Assembly: GCF_000208745.1 (NCBI RefSeq)
Contig: NC_030851.1
Span: forward strand, 41,095,225-41,159,224
Direction: 5' to 3'
Source: Theobroma cacao
Lineage: Eukaryota; Streptophyta; Magnoliopsida; Malvales; Malvaceae
Length of the DNA stretch: 64,000 nucleotides
Shown: in pieces, positions 26,615 through 39,831 of the stretch
Layout of the letters: every line of letters starts with the position of its first letter
Numbering within the stretch: position 1 is the stretch's first letter
Program-made: the position numbers and the translations under genes
The notes under the pieces: model-generated
Told to the model about the DNA's origin: nothing
What the model saw: the letters and a program-made list of their open reading frames with translations, nothing else
Database searches by the model: none

Positions 26615-28446
26615 GGGGATTGGTAAAACAAGTATCAAGCTATCGGCCACCACCAAGCCAATAAGCTAATAAAAATCCTATGCTTATATTAGTTACTGCC
26701 TATTTCTGTTGGCTTGGTTTGGTTTGGAAGTTTAAAGCTTTTAAACTTTAAAATAGAAGAGGAAATGTTGATTAGGAGGGATGGAGTCTGCAGTTGTTTT
26801 ACGTAATAAGTGTATGTTGTTTTGAGATTTGATCCAGCGTTTTCTTTAAGAAATTGAAGCATAGAGTAGGGGAAGAGCTTTGTTTGTATGTTTGAGAGTT
26901 CTCTCCTCTCTCAAGGCGAGAGAAATGCATGAAAGAGAGGAGAGAGGGGGGGACGGTGGGGGGAAGAAAGCTCTTGTCTTTGTCTGTTGTTGTATGTAGT
27001 AACACTTTGTTTCTTACTAGTTTTGTGTTTTTAATACATTGTAGTGTTGGGAGAAACTAAGAAAAAAGAAAGTGTAGATTTAGAGAGAGAAAGAGAGAGA
27101 TGTAGAGAGAGAGAGAGAGAGGTGTGGGGGCCAGAAAAGAAGAGTTTATGAGAGCCTACACCCCACACCCAGAGGGACAGAAAGCAAAGGGCTTTGGCTT
27201 TGGGTTTGGCACACAACAGAAAACACAACTTCAATTGGTGTGAGCTTTGATTTCGCTCCGCTTTGCATGCTTCGTCCTACGTCCTTGGACGCGTTTTCTA
27301 TTTCTATCACAATTCTGCTTATTACTAATTAGTTTGCTTTTCTTGTTTTCTTTTGTATTTTATATATATATATATATATTCAACACTGATTTCAAAAGCC
27401 ATTTACCAAACTCTGCTCTAAGCCATCAAATTCTCCTGTTATTCAACATTAAATGACTGATCTTTTGGGATAAATCCTTAATTCCCCCTCCATTGTCCAA
27501 TATATAATTTAATGACTTTCCATTTTCTCTATTATTCACTTTGACCAAATTAAGTTTCATCTTAATCTTTTATTTATTCACTTTGACCATACAATTCCAG
27601 AGTCTTTTTATGGAATGGAGAAAGAAGAGATAACCTGCAGTAATTTTCCTTCTCTAATCTCTACCAGAGTCCACGGAAAATCATAAAACAGGAAAAGAAA
27701 TTCATTTCATCATTACCACAAAAAGCGCATCAACAGCGATTCATCTAAATAGATGCCCTCCTCTTTTTCATTATTACCACCACTGAACTTGCCTTCAACA
27801 GTAGGTATCAATTCTCCCAGTAGAAGCAGAGTGCTTCCTGGACCTGGCTTCCAATCCTAAGGATCAATCTTTTATGCTTGCCCCAGGAAAGAAACAAAGG
27901 TGGATAGTTGATAGTTATAACTAGGAAATCAAAAAGTGGGTGCAAACTAGCCTAAAACAGACTAGTCAAAGAGCTCCCTCATTCCATATGCTGGCATCAC
28001 ATAAAAAGGAAGTTGGTGAAACATGAGCATATCTTCCTCCTTTAACTCAAATGAGCAGCAGTCAATAGCACACACAATATGTCAACTAAGACCAAATGCC
28101 TACTCATAACATGCAATTATAATAGAATGTCATTGTGATATTATGCATTGAAAACAAGGTATTCAAATCCACTACCCATTTTCTATCACTATCTTCAAAG
28201 AATTGGTAGTTTACAACAGTACGAGGAACACAGAAATCTGGATGGAACAGAACCAGACCAACAAGTTACAAGCACCTGCAATCTAGCATCTTTTTTTGAA
28301 CCAAGTAATCAGGCAAGCGTCTCATAAACCAAATTCATCTCCTTTACAAGACATCATAGGCATGCATCAGATTCATCTGATTCCATCTTTATAAGAAAGT
28401 TTTTTAATTCCACATCGCATCCAAACTTCAAAGGCATTGAGAATTT
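26615..28446. other. Intergenic: MYB promoter and protease 3' flank
   Basis: 1.8 kb without a supported gene. 26640-27240 is the MYB upstream region and contains GA-rich tracts (27080-27121). There is a (TA)n tract at 27361-27379. The right part must include the 3' UTR of the protease gene. Nothing else is recognised. Confidence 0.5.
27080..27121. repeat. (GA)n microsatellite in the MYB upstream region
   Basis: Purine tract dominated by GA units, 27080-27121, lying 470-510 bp upstream of the MYB start codon, probably in the promoter or leader. In the transcribed sense it is a CT tract. Confidence 0.8.
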
Positions 28447-29796
28447 TCATAACATATCTTTAATGAACTCAAGGTTAAGTGTGTCTCTGACAATAAGAAA
28501 CAACCCAAGGAGTATAACAAACATGATCCCAGATGACATAATCAGCTGCTCCAGTTCTAGAGGAAGCTTCCTTCCACCTCTAGCTGCTTCTAAAAGTATC
28601 AGAGCCAATGAACCCCCATCCAGAGCAGGTAAAGGGAGAAGGTTTATCACCGCAAGATTAAGATTTAGGAGAGCTGCAAACTCATAAAGCCCATCCACAG
28701 TTGACCTTGCAACTTCTGCCCCAACAGCAATAATAGCTACAGGACCTGAAACTTTGCTAGCTGATTGTGAGAAATTCATAAAAGTCTGCCTCAAGCTATC
28801 CACAACATTATATGAGAGACCCCAGAACTCTTTTCCCGCATAATTGAAGGCCTCAAAGATATCATTTGGTCTCACTTTAGTTATCTTTACATTTGGTGAT
28901 AACTGAACTCCAATTTTTCCTGTTCCATCAAGATTCTCATCTGGAGTGACCCCTATTTCAAAATCCTGCTTTCCCCTCTCAACCTTTAGGAACACGTTTC
29001 TTTTGGGATTTTGCTTTATAATCTCCACAACTTGAGAAACTACACCAGGCCCAGTTTTTGGCAATTCAATACCATTAATGGCAAGGATAACATCACCGGG
29101 AAGAAGACCATCCCGGGAAGCAGCTGAAAAGGCTCTAACTTCAGGAACGAGCACCCCGGAGAATGCCTCCTGCACTGGTAACCCGACTGACAAGACTTGA
29201 GTAAATATTATTGCGTAGGCAAACATAATATTGGCGACAACACCAGCTGAAATGACAATAACCCTGTCTAATATGGGTCTGTTCTTAAGCAAATTCTCAT
29301 CGTCATCAGGAATATCACTATTGGGATCATTATCAGGGAACCCCACAAATCCACCTAATGGAAAAGCTCGAATAGAATATTCTACATTGTTGGCATTGAA
29401 CTTTGCTAAAATTGGACCAAAACCAACAGCAAATTTACTTACATGGATTCCCTGGAGAGAAGCAGCAAGGAAGTGACCGCTCTCATGAACAACAATGATG
29501 GCAGTCAACAGAGCAGCTGCCTCCAACACAGATTCAACACTCCCAAGATCAAATCCAGGAAGAGCCCATGACCTGAAATCAACCCTTGTGGCAGGCGAAT
29601 ACAAAAACTTGGTCTTGCTTGAGGGGGAAGAAGAGTAAGAAACAGAAGGAGAAAGAGATTTAAAGAGGTGTGTTCTGGATCTTAAGGGGAACTCCAAGTA
29701 AGGTGGCTTCGAATTGGATAATCTGCCGAGGAAATAAGAGGAAGAAGAAGAAGAGAAAGGCGGACAAGTACAAGAAGAAGAGAAGTTAATGAGCAT
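28447..29796 (-). CDS. Chloroplast site-2-protease-like zinc metalloprotease (ARASP type)
   Basis: Intronless, 449 residues. The N-terminal 75 residues are Ser-rich and nearly free of acidic residues, fitting a chloroplast transit peptide. The zinc site HESGH (residues 104-108) lies in the first membrane helix, followed by the HVSKFAVGFGP and FPLGGFVGF segments typical of RseP-type proteases. A PDZ domain occupies roughly residues 210-300 (GLLPGDVILAINGIELP). The second metal ligand is Asp393 in NLLPLPALDGG, with C-terminal membrane helices after it. All catalytic residues are present. The family cleaves membrane proteins within the bilayer. The Arabidopsis relative ARASP is of similar length, sits in the inner envelope and is needed for chloroplast development. 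It is transcribed divergently from the arogenate dehydratase gene, with 715 bp between the start codons. Confidence 0.95.
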   Translation of the reverse strand: MLINFSSSCTCPPFSSSSSSYFLGRLSNSKPPYLEFPLRSRTHLFKSLSPSVSYSSSPSSKTKFLYSPATRVDFRSWALPGFDLGSVESVLEAAALLTAIIVVHESGHFLAASLQGIHVSKFAVGFGPILAKFNANNVEYSIRAFPLGGFVGFPDNDPNSDIPDDDENLLKNRPILDRVIVISAGVVANIMFAYAIIFTQVLSVGLPVQEAFSGVLVPEVRAFSAASRDGLLPGDVILAINGIELPKTGPGVVSQVVEIIKQNPKRNVFLKVERGKQDFEIGVTPDENLDGTGKIGVQLSPNVKITKVRPNDIFEAFNYAGKEFWGLSYNVVDSLRQTFMNFSQSASKVSGPVAIIAVGAEVARSTVDGLYEFAALLNLNLAVINLLPLPALDGGSLALILLEAARGGRKLPLELEQLIMSSGIMFVILLGLFLIVRDTLNLEFIKDML

Positions 29797-30511
29797 GGTT
29801 TGTTGGCCTCAAAGAAGAGTTGGGATTAAAGAGAAAAGTGAAGAAAATATCGTGTGGCGAAAGACAGAAGCAGAGTAGGATAACTCATAGTTGTTGGGTT
29901 CGGGGTCTGTGTGGGGGGAAATGCCCCGCTCAGTAAGCCGAAATGCCACCCTCTCGTTTTCGCAAGTGGTCTGATTGTTCCGTCTGGACTTGTTCATAGA
30001 TTGAGTTTATTTAGTGAAAATAATCATTAAATGAAAAAAAAGTATCTCAACTGTCCTTCATAAAGTCTATGACCACCCGTTAATTATGATATAAACTCAA
30101 TCATTAACACAAAAGTTTGTGACACCAACCATGCAAAACCAAAATACAGAAATAACTTAAAATAGTTTGTACTACTAGTATTAAATATTATATATATATA
30201 TATATAAAAGAAATCCATATTGGTAATTTAAATGGAGCACGGTGAAGAGTTGACGAATTCCTTTGCCAACAAAGACAAGAAGAGCGTGTCATCCGGTCCG
30301 GCTTTCCATTCCCAACAACATTTGCAGAGTCATGAAAGTGAGTAACAACCGATACACATACCCACCTAGTCACCTACTAATGATCTTTCAATTGAATTTC
30401 TGGTGGCGAAACTCCTCGACCAACCAACCAAACCAACCCACAACGCGTCCGAACCAGTGCTTCTTGTTCTGATAAGATAACCTACTTAAAGTTCAAACAA
30501 CTCAGAGATTG
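29797..30511. promoter_or_regulatory. Divergent promoter region between protease and ADT genes
   Basis: A 715-bp spacer separates the start codons of two outward-transcribed genes for plastid proteins, so both promoters must lie here. It contains a TA tract at 30188-30206 and no coding sequence I trust. Shared regulation is only a possibility. Confidence 0.5.
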
Positions 30512-33500
30512 ATGGCTTTGAAATGTGTTGCTTTGTTGGGGTGGAGTCAATATGAATTTCCCAGGTGGAATCAGTCCTCTAACCGGGCACCCGTTACCGT
30601 TGGATGGTTTTCAGGTCACAGGTCAGTAAGCTCCTCCGTTCAAGTTGGCAAAGCATCTGCTACTCATAACCAAGGAAGGAAATTCCACAAGGATTTGACT
30701 TCTCTCCCAAGTCGGTGTTTATCTTTCTCTTTCTTAATTGTTTTTGTTGAATTCTTCTCTGAGCTAATTGCTAGAATTCTTATTGCAATTTGTACAAGTT
30801 TCATTTTCTACTAAAACCAAACTTTAGTAGGTTCATCTGTTTTAAGGCTCTTTGATTGTTTTCGGGGAGTGGGATCTCGGTCAATTTAACTAGCCTTAAA
30901 TGAATGTTTGTGCGCTGGTATATTACCTGCTTCTACGTTTAACTAGGAAATGAAATAGCTTTCCCTGTCTGTCTCTATCATAGTATCATTCGCCCCCAAG
31001 ATCCAATTTGAGAGTTAAGGTTTGTCTAAATAATAATTTCTGTGAGTGTTACTTTGGTTTCTCCAATATTAGCTTGGTCAGATTCCCATCTACTGTCCAA
31101 TTCCGTGCAATATCCTCTTTTGAATTTTTCCCACTTATTGCAGAGCCATTAACTGTTGCTGATTTATCAGCCACTCCTGATGATTCTTCAAAGGTGCGGA
31201 TATCATTTAAGGTATGATGAGAATCACTTGCTTCTACTTCCCGGAAAAGGATAAATGGGAATTGCCACACAAAGAACCTTTTTTTTTTTTCACTTTGATT
31301 AAATTATTGGTGCAGGGGACACTAGGTTCTTACAATGAGGATGCTGCACTCAAAGCCTACCCTAAATGTAAAACAGTACCCTGTGATGAGTTTGAAGATG
31401 CATTTAAGGTTCGTTATCTGGTTGTTGTACTAGTATGTAAAGGAAAAGAGGATTCTTTACAGAAGCCTAATTCTGTCATGTCTTCATGTTTAAAAATCTA
31501 ATTGTCACCATAACATGTAATCTCAGCTTTTACTTTAATTGCTCTGATTGTCTGCCATTGACTCAAATCCTCAATAATGAATTCTTTTAGCAACTGTTTG
31601 GTGTCCAAACACCTAAAAGAGAAAAATATTTCTGACATGCAAATCTATGCTTCTTTCTTTATTTTATTCTGATAAAGAGACATACATATGGGCAGGCAGT
31701 TGAATTATGGCTAGCTGAAAAGGCAGTTCTTCCAATTGAGAATTCTTCTGGCGGTAGCATCCATCGCAACTATGATTTACTCCTTCGTCATAGGCTTCAT
31801 ATTGTTGGTGAGGTGCAGCTGCCTGTCAATTTCTGTCTACTAGCTCTGCCAGGGGTCAGAATTGAGCAGTTGAAACGAGTGCTAAGTCATCCCCAGGTTA
31901 GTCTTTTCTCACCAAATCTCCTTTCATTTTGTTTCTCTATATTTTTTAGTTTCAATAGGCATACATAGGACTTGCCTCATTCGCATAGCACAGTCAATCA
32001 GTCTGCAGCTCAATCCTCCTTTTGTGCACAACAACTGATCTTTTATGATCACATTATTCTGGTGCTCAAAGAGTAGTATATGTTGGTAATAGAACACTGC
32101 CTCATTCAATATGTCCAACAAAAAGTTTAACTTTTAACTTATACAAGTTATGCTCTTACATGCAGGCACTTGCCCTGAGTGACATTTTCCTGAGTAAGTT
32201 GGGTGTAGCCAGGGAAAATGTTGATGATACAGCTAGTGCTGCTCAGGTATTTCTTTTAGAGTCCCTTTGATTTCTTAACTTGAATCTTGATACGCCAACA
32301 TCTATCAGGTTGCTTGAGACAGAATGTCTCTTCTTCCTGGATTAACCTAACAGAGTATTAAATTTAAATCACTTTGCTTTAGTACGTAGCCTCAAATGGC
32401 CTGAGGGATGCTGCTGTTGTTGCAAGTATTAGAGCTGCACAAGTCTATGGACTTAATGTACTTGCTGAGAAAATTCAGGTATCTTTCTGGCTGATTTGAT
32501 CATCTTACCTTTATTTGTTTACCTTGAAATTTTATGATTTTATTGTAATATTTAGGTAATGTAGAAAACAAACTATTCAACCTAAGAATGTGAAAGTGCA
32601 ATATTTACAATCATTTCTTGAAGTTCGGGTGGAAGTTCATATCTTTTGGATAAGCAAGTTTTGGTGGAAGTTGACGTTCATTTGATGTTATTTGATATGT
32701 CTCAGCTTATGATTTTGTCAATTGTCCATTTGTGCTCAATTATACCGAGAATTACTGTGATTAATCTGAAATGCTACTTTCTTTGCTAAAATTTTGCGTT
32801 GTGCAGGATGACCCTGACAATATCACTCGGTTTCTGGTACTTGCTAGGGATCCAATAATTTCAAGGACTGATAAGCCCTTTAAGGTAAACTTTGTTCATC
32901 CTTTTAACTTATAATTATTTTATGTTCACTCAAGAGTTTTCCAGTTTCGAATATAATAGTTCCTCAATCCAGACAAGTATTGTATTTACTTTGGAAGAAG
33001 GGCCTGGGATATTGTTTAAAGCATTGGCAGTGTTTGCACTGAGAGACATAAATTTGACAAAGGTATCTTAAAGGTTGTTTGTCTAGTTTACTCTGTCAGA
33101 GAGCCTTTGTTTCTTACTCTTTCTTCTCTGCACAATTTTAGATTGAAAGTCGGCCCCAGAGAAAACGGCCATTAAGAGTAGTTGATGACTCCAACACTGG
33201 GGCAGCCAAGTGAGTATAATCTTTTAAGATTCAGTTCAACGACCCTTAAAAGTTTAAAACCTTTCTAGTGCTGGTGGATGTTCTGACAGGATAAGTAAAA
33301 GAACTATAAGTTGAACACAGAACAGGCATTTTCTTTTTTTCTTTCTTTCTTTTCCTTTTCTATTTTGGAAAACGTGGAAAAAACTTGTGTATGTGCATAA
33401 TTCTCTATATCCCCCAACTATGCCATAGTAACAACTCCATATTTAGAGCTGAGTCATTTAAAATCACATAGTCTTACGATTATACCTTTATTCAAATTAA

Positions 33501-34632
33501 AATGATCACTAATAAGTAGAAGCAGCTTGTTGGGAGCCAGCCAATCATGTATATGAGGTTATAATGTTAACTAATTAACTTTTAAAGATGCCACCAACAG
33601 AACTGAACCAAGTTCATTTTGCATTCACGAGCAGAGTGATGCTTGGATCAAATGATCATTGAGCACCTTTGTCATTGTGTTGTAGAATTTTATCAGAAAA
33701 AATACCAGAGATACAGAAGAGACAGTTGCAATGAACATACAGTTGTGTAAATATGTGTACAACCTCATCTAGTTTGTTGTTTGACAGACCAGTTTACGGT
33801 TTCAGGTACTTTGATTATCTTTTCTATATTGATTTTGAAGCTTCTATGGCTGAGCCTCGTGCACAAAATGCTTTGGGGCATTTGCAGGTTTGGTTTCTCA
33901 TTTTTAACCATGCATATTATGGCTTTTTTTGTGCCTGCTGACTTCTAAATTATCAAATTCTGCATACGATTCTAGTACAAACTTTTCCTTCCTTCTGTCA
34001 ATTTGTCTATTATATTGTAATGTTTCTCCTACAGTATATGATTATTGCTTGAGAAAGTACTCCCTAATTCCTGCCATATCTCTTTTGGAGCTTACCGGGC
34101 TTCCTGATTAGATTCTTTTTTTTAGGGGTCAAGAATATTGCATCAAAGCTTGCTTTACATGTTTTAGGAAATTCTGAAGTTAGATGGTCTACGCATAAGT
34201 GAAAATGAAAATTGTTTGACTGATTATTTGTTATTGGTTTTTCTTTCGGTTTTATTTGATTGTTTATGGGTAAAAATTTTGTAGTTCATCATACATTTAA
34301 TTGCTTCACGTCTTTATTCGTGAGTTTGGCGACAAATTATATAACTCATATTTCCTTGCAGAAGAATTATGAAATTGTTTACCTATCACTAACCTGCTCA
34401 AAGTCATGGTTTTGTCCTCTGTTGCTGTCTTGCTGGGGATGTCATGCAGTCATCTTTGAGCTTAGATAGTTGCTTTATGACATGTTTAACAATTGCTATA
34501 TATCATTATCGTACGATATGGTAGTTCTTGGTCTTGGAGTCCTTTGGGGCATTACAATTTAATATTGCACTGCAGGAATTTGCAACATTTCTTAGAGTAC
34601 TTGGTTGCTATCCCATGGACACGACTTTGTAG
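30512..34632 (+). CDS. Arogenate/prephenate dehydratase, plastid (ADT1-like)
   Basis: Eleven exons: 30512-30710, 31144-31211, 31316-31408, 31696-31896, 32166-32246, 32383-32478, 32807-32884, 32973-33062, 33142-33209, 33806-33887, 34576-34632; 370 residues. The enzyme removes water and CO2 from arogenate to give phenylalanine, the last step of phenylalanine synthesis in plastids. The N-terminal 65 residues are a likely transit peptide and end [10 protein letters not shown], as in ADT1. The dehydratase domain runs from about residue 84 and includes [28 protein letters not shown] and the catalytic NITRF motif (Thr253). The ACT regulatory domain starts at about 273 and contains [26 protein letters not shown], ending in [13 protein letters not shown]. 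The many introns fit ADT1/ADT2; ADT3-6 are intronless in Arabidopsis. The exon 1 donor is a weak GTCGGT. Confidence 0.94.
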
Positions 34633-37600
34633 CTGTCTCGTATGCACTCTTTTCATATCCATGTCCTATTTGAGTTAGCGGTAAGAAGTTCTTGTAAACC
34701 TTTGGGCATTACCTCTCACAATATAGTGGATTAGAACTCAAGTTTACAGGTGGTGATAGGGGATGCATTTTGAAGAGAGGTCCCAAGGGGAACATATAAA
34801 ATGCTTTGAAGTCAGATTCAAGGTAGGATTCGATACATCAATTGAAGATCATAGCACGAGATCTACAGGGAAATTATCCTAATCAGTTAGAAAGTTCAAA
34901 CCAAGCTACATGGTGTAGCATACTCTGCAACAGGATGACACAGTTAATCCACATTTATAATAGGTACTTTTTTCTTTGTTAATTTTTTACCCGGATATTC
35001 CATAACGTGTAAAAACCCTCCAACTTAGATTGTACTAGAGATTTGGGGATCAATAGTTGTTATGCTAACACTAATTCAGCGTCATGTATTATTTTCGTTG
35101 TTATAGCCAGAGAAAACCGTCTGTTGAGCAATATCATATCATATGCAGTAAACAAAATGTTTGGTGACTGAAAAGAATTCATCAAAAGCCCTCTCATTCC
35201 GTCTAGAGGGAAATAGTGGCAACGGCTGATCAGTGTTTCTGGATAAATATATATATTTGAATTGTGGGACAATGATATTCACCACATTAAGTGTCGATCG
35301 ATATATAGAACAAAAAAATTATGTCTTCCTTTTTCCTTAATTTATTCAACATAGAATTAATTGCATAAAGCATGGCCCAGAAGATGAAACAATCAAGAAA
35401 ATTCTGAAGCTCAAGGGGGAACTCTTCATTGACGCAAAATCACAATACACGTAACATATTTAACTTTTTCATTTGGCAAAGGGGTATTTAATCTTTTGAA
35501 TACTGAATAGAGATGCATAACCTAATACTCGAGTACCGAAACATAATTAATATATATTGTGTACTCAAGAAAACCAGAAAACAATGTTGGTGTTTACCCC
35601 GTATTACCATCCTCGATGACAAGTTCCAAAAGGAAATAGCCCCGGACCCGGCGGAGGGTATGGGCAAGCACTAGTGTTGATCATTTTACAGTCTGGGCTG
35701 GAATTAAAACTGAAGTCTTAAAGGGGAACTCCGATGAAAGAAGTAGAATCTGTGTCGTGTCGAGCGCTTTGCACGCTAGGATGGAATTGGAATCGGAAAT
35801 CAGTAGGTGGGAGCTACGTACCATAGGTCCATTTGTATATGTGCCTGCCTTGATATTCTCCCTCTTAATTTGTCTAAGCCAAACTCCTTGGCTTTGGCAT
35901 CAACCTTCCTCCCATCTCCGTTTCCTCTCATGCTTCTAGGGCATGAATTAATGACCTCATACGCGATGCATATACCTGAAAATGGAAGGTAGTAGCAAGA
36001 ACATACATATTAAGTTCCAAGAAAGAAATGGTATGACCTTATAGGAAATACACAATAATATTGGTTCTCAAATACTTGATATAGATCTGACAAGTGTAGT
36101 GACTCCTTCCTTCTTTAATTGAGAATAATTACGTCTGCTACTCAGCAACTATATACATTATACAAGTTACGATGATAGCACCCTAATTTGTCTACAATTT
36201 GCTGAAAATTTATTAACAAACTAAGACCCCTGCTGTAAAGTACACACGTAATCTTATTATATAAGTTTTTTTTTTTTTGAATTAAGAAAGAGATTCGAAT
36301 CCTATTTTTAAATTATATTTTAAACAAAAAATCATATACCAACTAATTAGTAAACAAATCAATAGATATACCAACTGTTTTGGATCTTCCTCATCAAAGT
36401 TTTCAATTTTCACCGATTAAACAAATATATATAAAAGATCCGATTGGGCTTCAATAAACTACTTTTCTGTTGGTTTTTTTTATTCCTTTCTGGTTTTTCT
36501 TTCTAAAACATAAAAGCTGGTCATTCGAACGAAAAATAATCGAAAAAGATGTATGAACACTAGAATTCACATTGATTTAACTTCTAGGCAAAATAAAAAA
36601 AAAAACCGAAAGAAGTACAACGATACGTACAATAGAAAGACCCTGAAAGTGCAGCTTGTGCTACTCGAAGCTTGAAAGCCAAAACTAAGGCAGGCACCAG
36701 AGAAACCTCGAATTCTTCCTAGCCAGAAACAACAGAGAAAAGGGAAAGAAAGAAAGAAAGACACAAACTCCCTACATTATTCTACGTTTCTTCTAGGAAA
36801 CCTATGGGATGATACTATGAAGAGAACAAGGGGTGGGCGGCTCTAAGGATAGATATACACCAGCACAAAGACCAAGTACTAGTATAGTTTGGATTTTGAG
36901 GTTCATTGAACCTGGACAATTTGGTGAACAATCCTTTAAAGTTACGTGTTAATTTCTTTTTTAATATAAAAATGGATAGAAATTACAAAAAAAAAAGGCA
37001 CGACAGAAATGGATGGTCAGCATGCCTTTTAAGCTCCGAGTACAACCTTCCTTTGCAAGCAGTTATTATGTTTAATAAGTTGTGGTTCACTTTGGTTTTC
37101 ATCTTCTGCTTCTCTCAAACACTCGAATTAAAATGAACAATTAATTTTACAAAATTTTATATGCCTGGACCAGGAGATGAAAGATAAGAAATCAAATACG
37201 ATAAACAATGAACAATACATGACGGAATTACGTACCATGCATGCATGCATTGAAATCTAACGTATATTTACTTTTTTATTTTTTATATACTTTTAATTTT
37301 TGAATGATAATAAATTAACTCCATCTTTTTATTATTCAACAAAAAAAGAAAAAGATTGTTTAGTTTATTATATACTATATAGAGATTTAGATGAAGGAAA
37401 ATTATGACCATTTAATGTTGGATTGGACATATATATATATATTATATATATATGATTGAATGAAAGGAATATCGAGATACTCTGGATTGTGAACGACATT
37501 GCCTACATATAATTTTAGTCTAAGCCAGAGACTTGGTTCCCAATAAAAGTGAAAAGGAAAAATAAAATAACAACATTTAATTAAATTGTTTAGCTCTTAT

Positions 37601-37696
37601 CTTGTTTTGGGATTTCTTTTCCACCTTTAACAACGTTAATAAACCCATTATATATTATTCGCACCTCAAGAATACTAACTCATACGACCTTAAAAC
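34633..37696. other. Intergenic, no gene seen
   Basis: 3.1 kb of mostly A+T-rich sequence between the ADT gene and the copia element. A short TA-rich palindrome lies at about 37429-37452. Frames of 60-75 codons (for example at 35060-35272, 35757-35939 and 36906-37136) have no family features. Confidence 0.5.
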
Positions 37697-38010
37697 TGAC
37701 AAGATTGAATAATTTGAATAATTTTTGTTGTATAAATATTCTAATTCACAATCAAAATATATATATAGAGCAGTACATATTTATCTACATTTTTAAAAGA
37801 ATCTTAAATATAAGAAAAGGCTATTACAAGATAAACTCTTAGGAGATAAAATAGTAATCAAATTGTTGAGGTTGTTGTAACAAGAGCAAGAGAGATTTGT
37901 GGAGAGATTAAATTTGTTGGTAAGGCTGAGTACGTTGACTAACTATTTGATCTTCCATAATTTTTGAATTTCCTGCTGATAGGAGTTTATCTTATGGACA
38001 TTCTCTAATA
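37697..38010 (-). repeat. 3' LTR of the copia element
   Basis: 314 bp, paired with 45186-45474. It carries TG at its plus-strand left end; at the other end the terminal CA has become TA (38009-38010), so one canonical terminus is mutated. It contains extra sequence at 37737-37775 relative to the other LTR. Confidence 0.9.
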
Positions 38011-39816
38011 GCCCCCCGCAAGACGGTGCTCCCATTGGAGATACCGATCTTGGATCGCAGTTGACGAAAAATGATGGATGATAAGGGCTTTGTAAGAGCA
38101 TCAGCAAGTTGATCTTTTAACGAGATGTGGGACACAATAAAGGACCCACGAACCACATGATCACGAACAAAATGGTAATCAATGGAAATATGTTTCATGT
38201 GAGAGTGAAACACAGGATTAACAGAGAGATATGTTGCTCCTATGTTATCACAGAAAATTTGTGGAGATGATAAATACTTAACTTGCAACTCACGAAGTAA
38301 GTTTTGAATCCAAAGAACCTCAACAGCACAAGAGGCAAGAGCCTGATATTCCACTTCTGTTGACGAACGAGTAACAGACTTTTGCTTCTTAGAACACCAA
38401 GAAATTGCATTACCACCCAAATAAATAATGTACGTAGATGTGGATGTGCGATCATCACGATTGCCTGCCCAGTCTGCATCTGTGAAGGCATTGACACAAA
38501 GTTGTTGATGGCGTTGAAGAAAGAGACCATGATAAATTGTGTATTTTAAGTAACGCAGGATTCGCTTAGCTACAGACCAATGAGTCTCAGTAGGGGAATG
38601 CATGAACTGAGCCAGCTTGTTAACTGCATAAGAGGCATCAAGCCGAGTGAGTGATAAGTATTGGAAGGCGCCAATTACTTGACGAAACTTAGTTGCGTTT
38701 ACTGGTGGAGAGCCATCATGAAGTTGAAAGGACTGACTAAAAGACATAGGCATGGTACATTCCTTGGCTCCAACCATGTTTGTGCGTTCTAGTAAGTCAC
38801 GGATGTACTTGTGTTGAGTGAGAAGAAGACCAGACTTAGTCGAAAGTACCTCAATACCAAGGAAATAATGAAGGTCACCAAGATCTTTGACAGAAAATCG
38901 AGTGGCCAAAGCTTGCGAGAAACAATGAAGAAATTTGTTGTCATTGCTGGTGATAATTAAATCATCTACATAGACCAAAAAATATAGTGTAATAGCATTG
39001 TTATGATAAATGAAGAGTGAGGCGTCACTTCGTAAGTTAACAAAACCATAAGATAGTAAAAACCCTTTTAACTCAGTGTACCAAACTCATGGTGCCTGTT
39101 TAAGTTCTTAAATTGCCTTTCGTAATTTACAAATGAAAGCTGGATTATTCTGATCAACAAAACCCCGGTGGTTGCTGCATATAAACTTCTTCAGACAATG
39201 TACCATGTAGAAAAGCATTATTGACATCCAACTAACGGAGTGGCCAATTATTGGATAATGCAAAGGCAAGAATAAGTCGAATTGTTGTTGGCTTAACAAC
39301 TGGACTGAAAGTGTCATGAAAATCAATACCAGGGCATTGGTGAAAGCCTTTGGCAACAAGACGTGCTTTGTACCTGGAGCTTGAACCATCGGGATTACGT
39401 TTGTTTCGAAAAACCGATTTGCATCCAATGACATTTTGAGAGGACGAAGGAGGAACGAGTTCCCATGTTCCATTTCGAAGAAGTGCTGTAATTTCATCTA
39501 ACATGGCTTGCCTCCATTCAACCTGTTTAATTACCTGTGTGACACATGTAGGTTCAATAGAATCAAGAAGAGGATGTTTAGTAGATGTTTGATAAAGATG
39601 TTTGGGTTTGAAAATGTTATTTTTAGAGCGAGTAATCATGGTGTGAGATGGAGGTTTTGGAATTGAAGAAGTTGAAAAATGAGGTATTGAAGGTGCGACT
39701 GAAGGATGAGTAACATTTGTTCCAAAAGAATTAGAGAGAGGAAGTGAAGAAGAGATATTAGTTAAAGGAAAAGAATTAGTAATAGAGGTACTTGACCCAA
39801 CAGAAAAAGACAGCAA
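37992..39816 (-). pseudogene. Copia reverse transcriptase-RNase H region, broken
   Basis: The sense strand first shows the N-terminal reverse transcriptase part (frame 39816-39232, with WRQAMLDEITAL, GCKSVFRNKRNPDGS, ARLVAKGF and FSPVVKPTTIR), then the frame is lost between about 39232 and 38978. It resumes at 38978 with the polymerase active-site motif YVDD, DLGDLHYFLGIEV, the RNase H motif DADWAGN, SRSSTEVEYQALA-like TRSSTEVEYQALA and ADALTKPL, ending at 37992. The interruption removes any single polypeptide. These are standard copia pol domains of a retrotransposon, not a host gene. Confidence 0.9.
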
Positions 39817-39831
39817 TGAAGCTGTGAGTGG

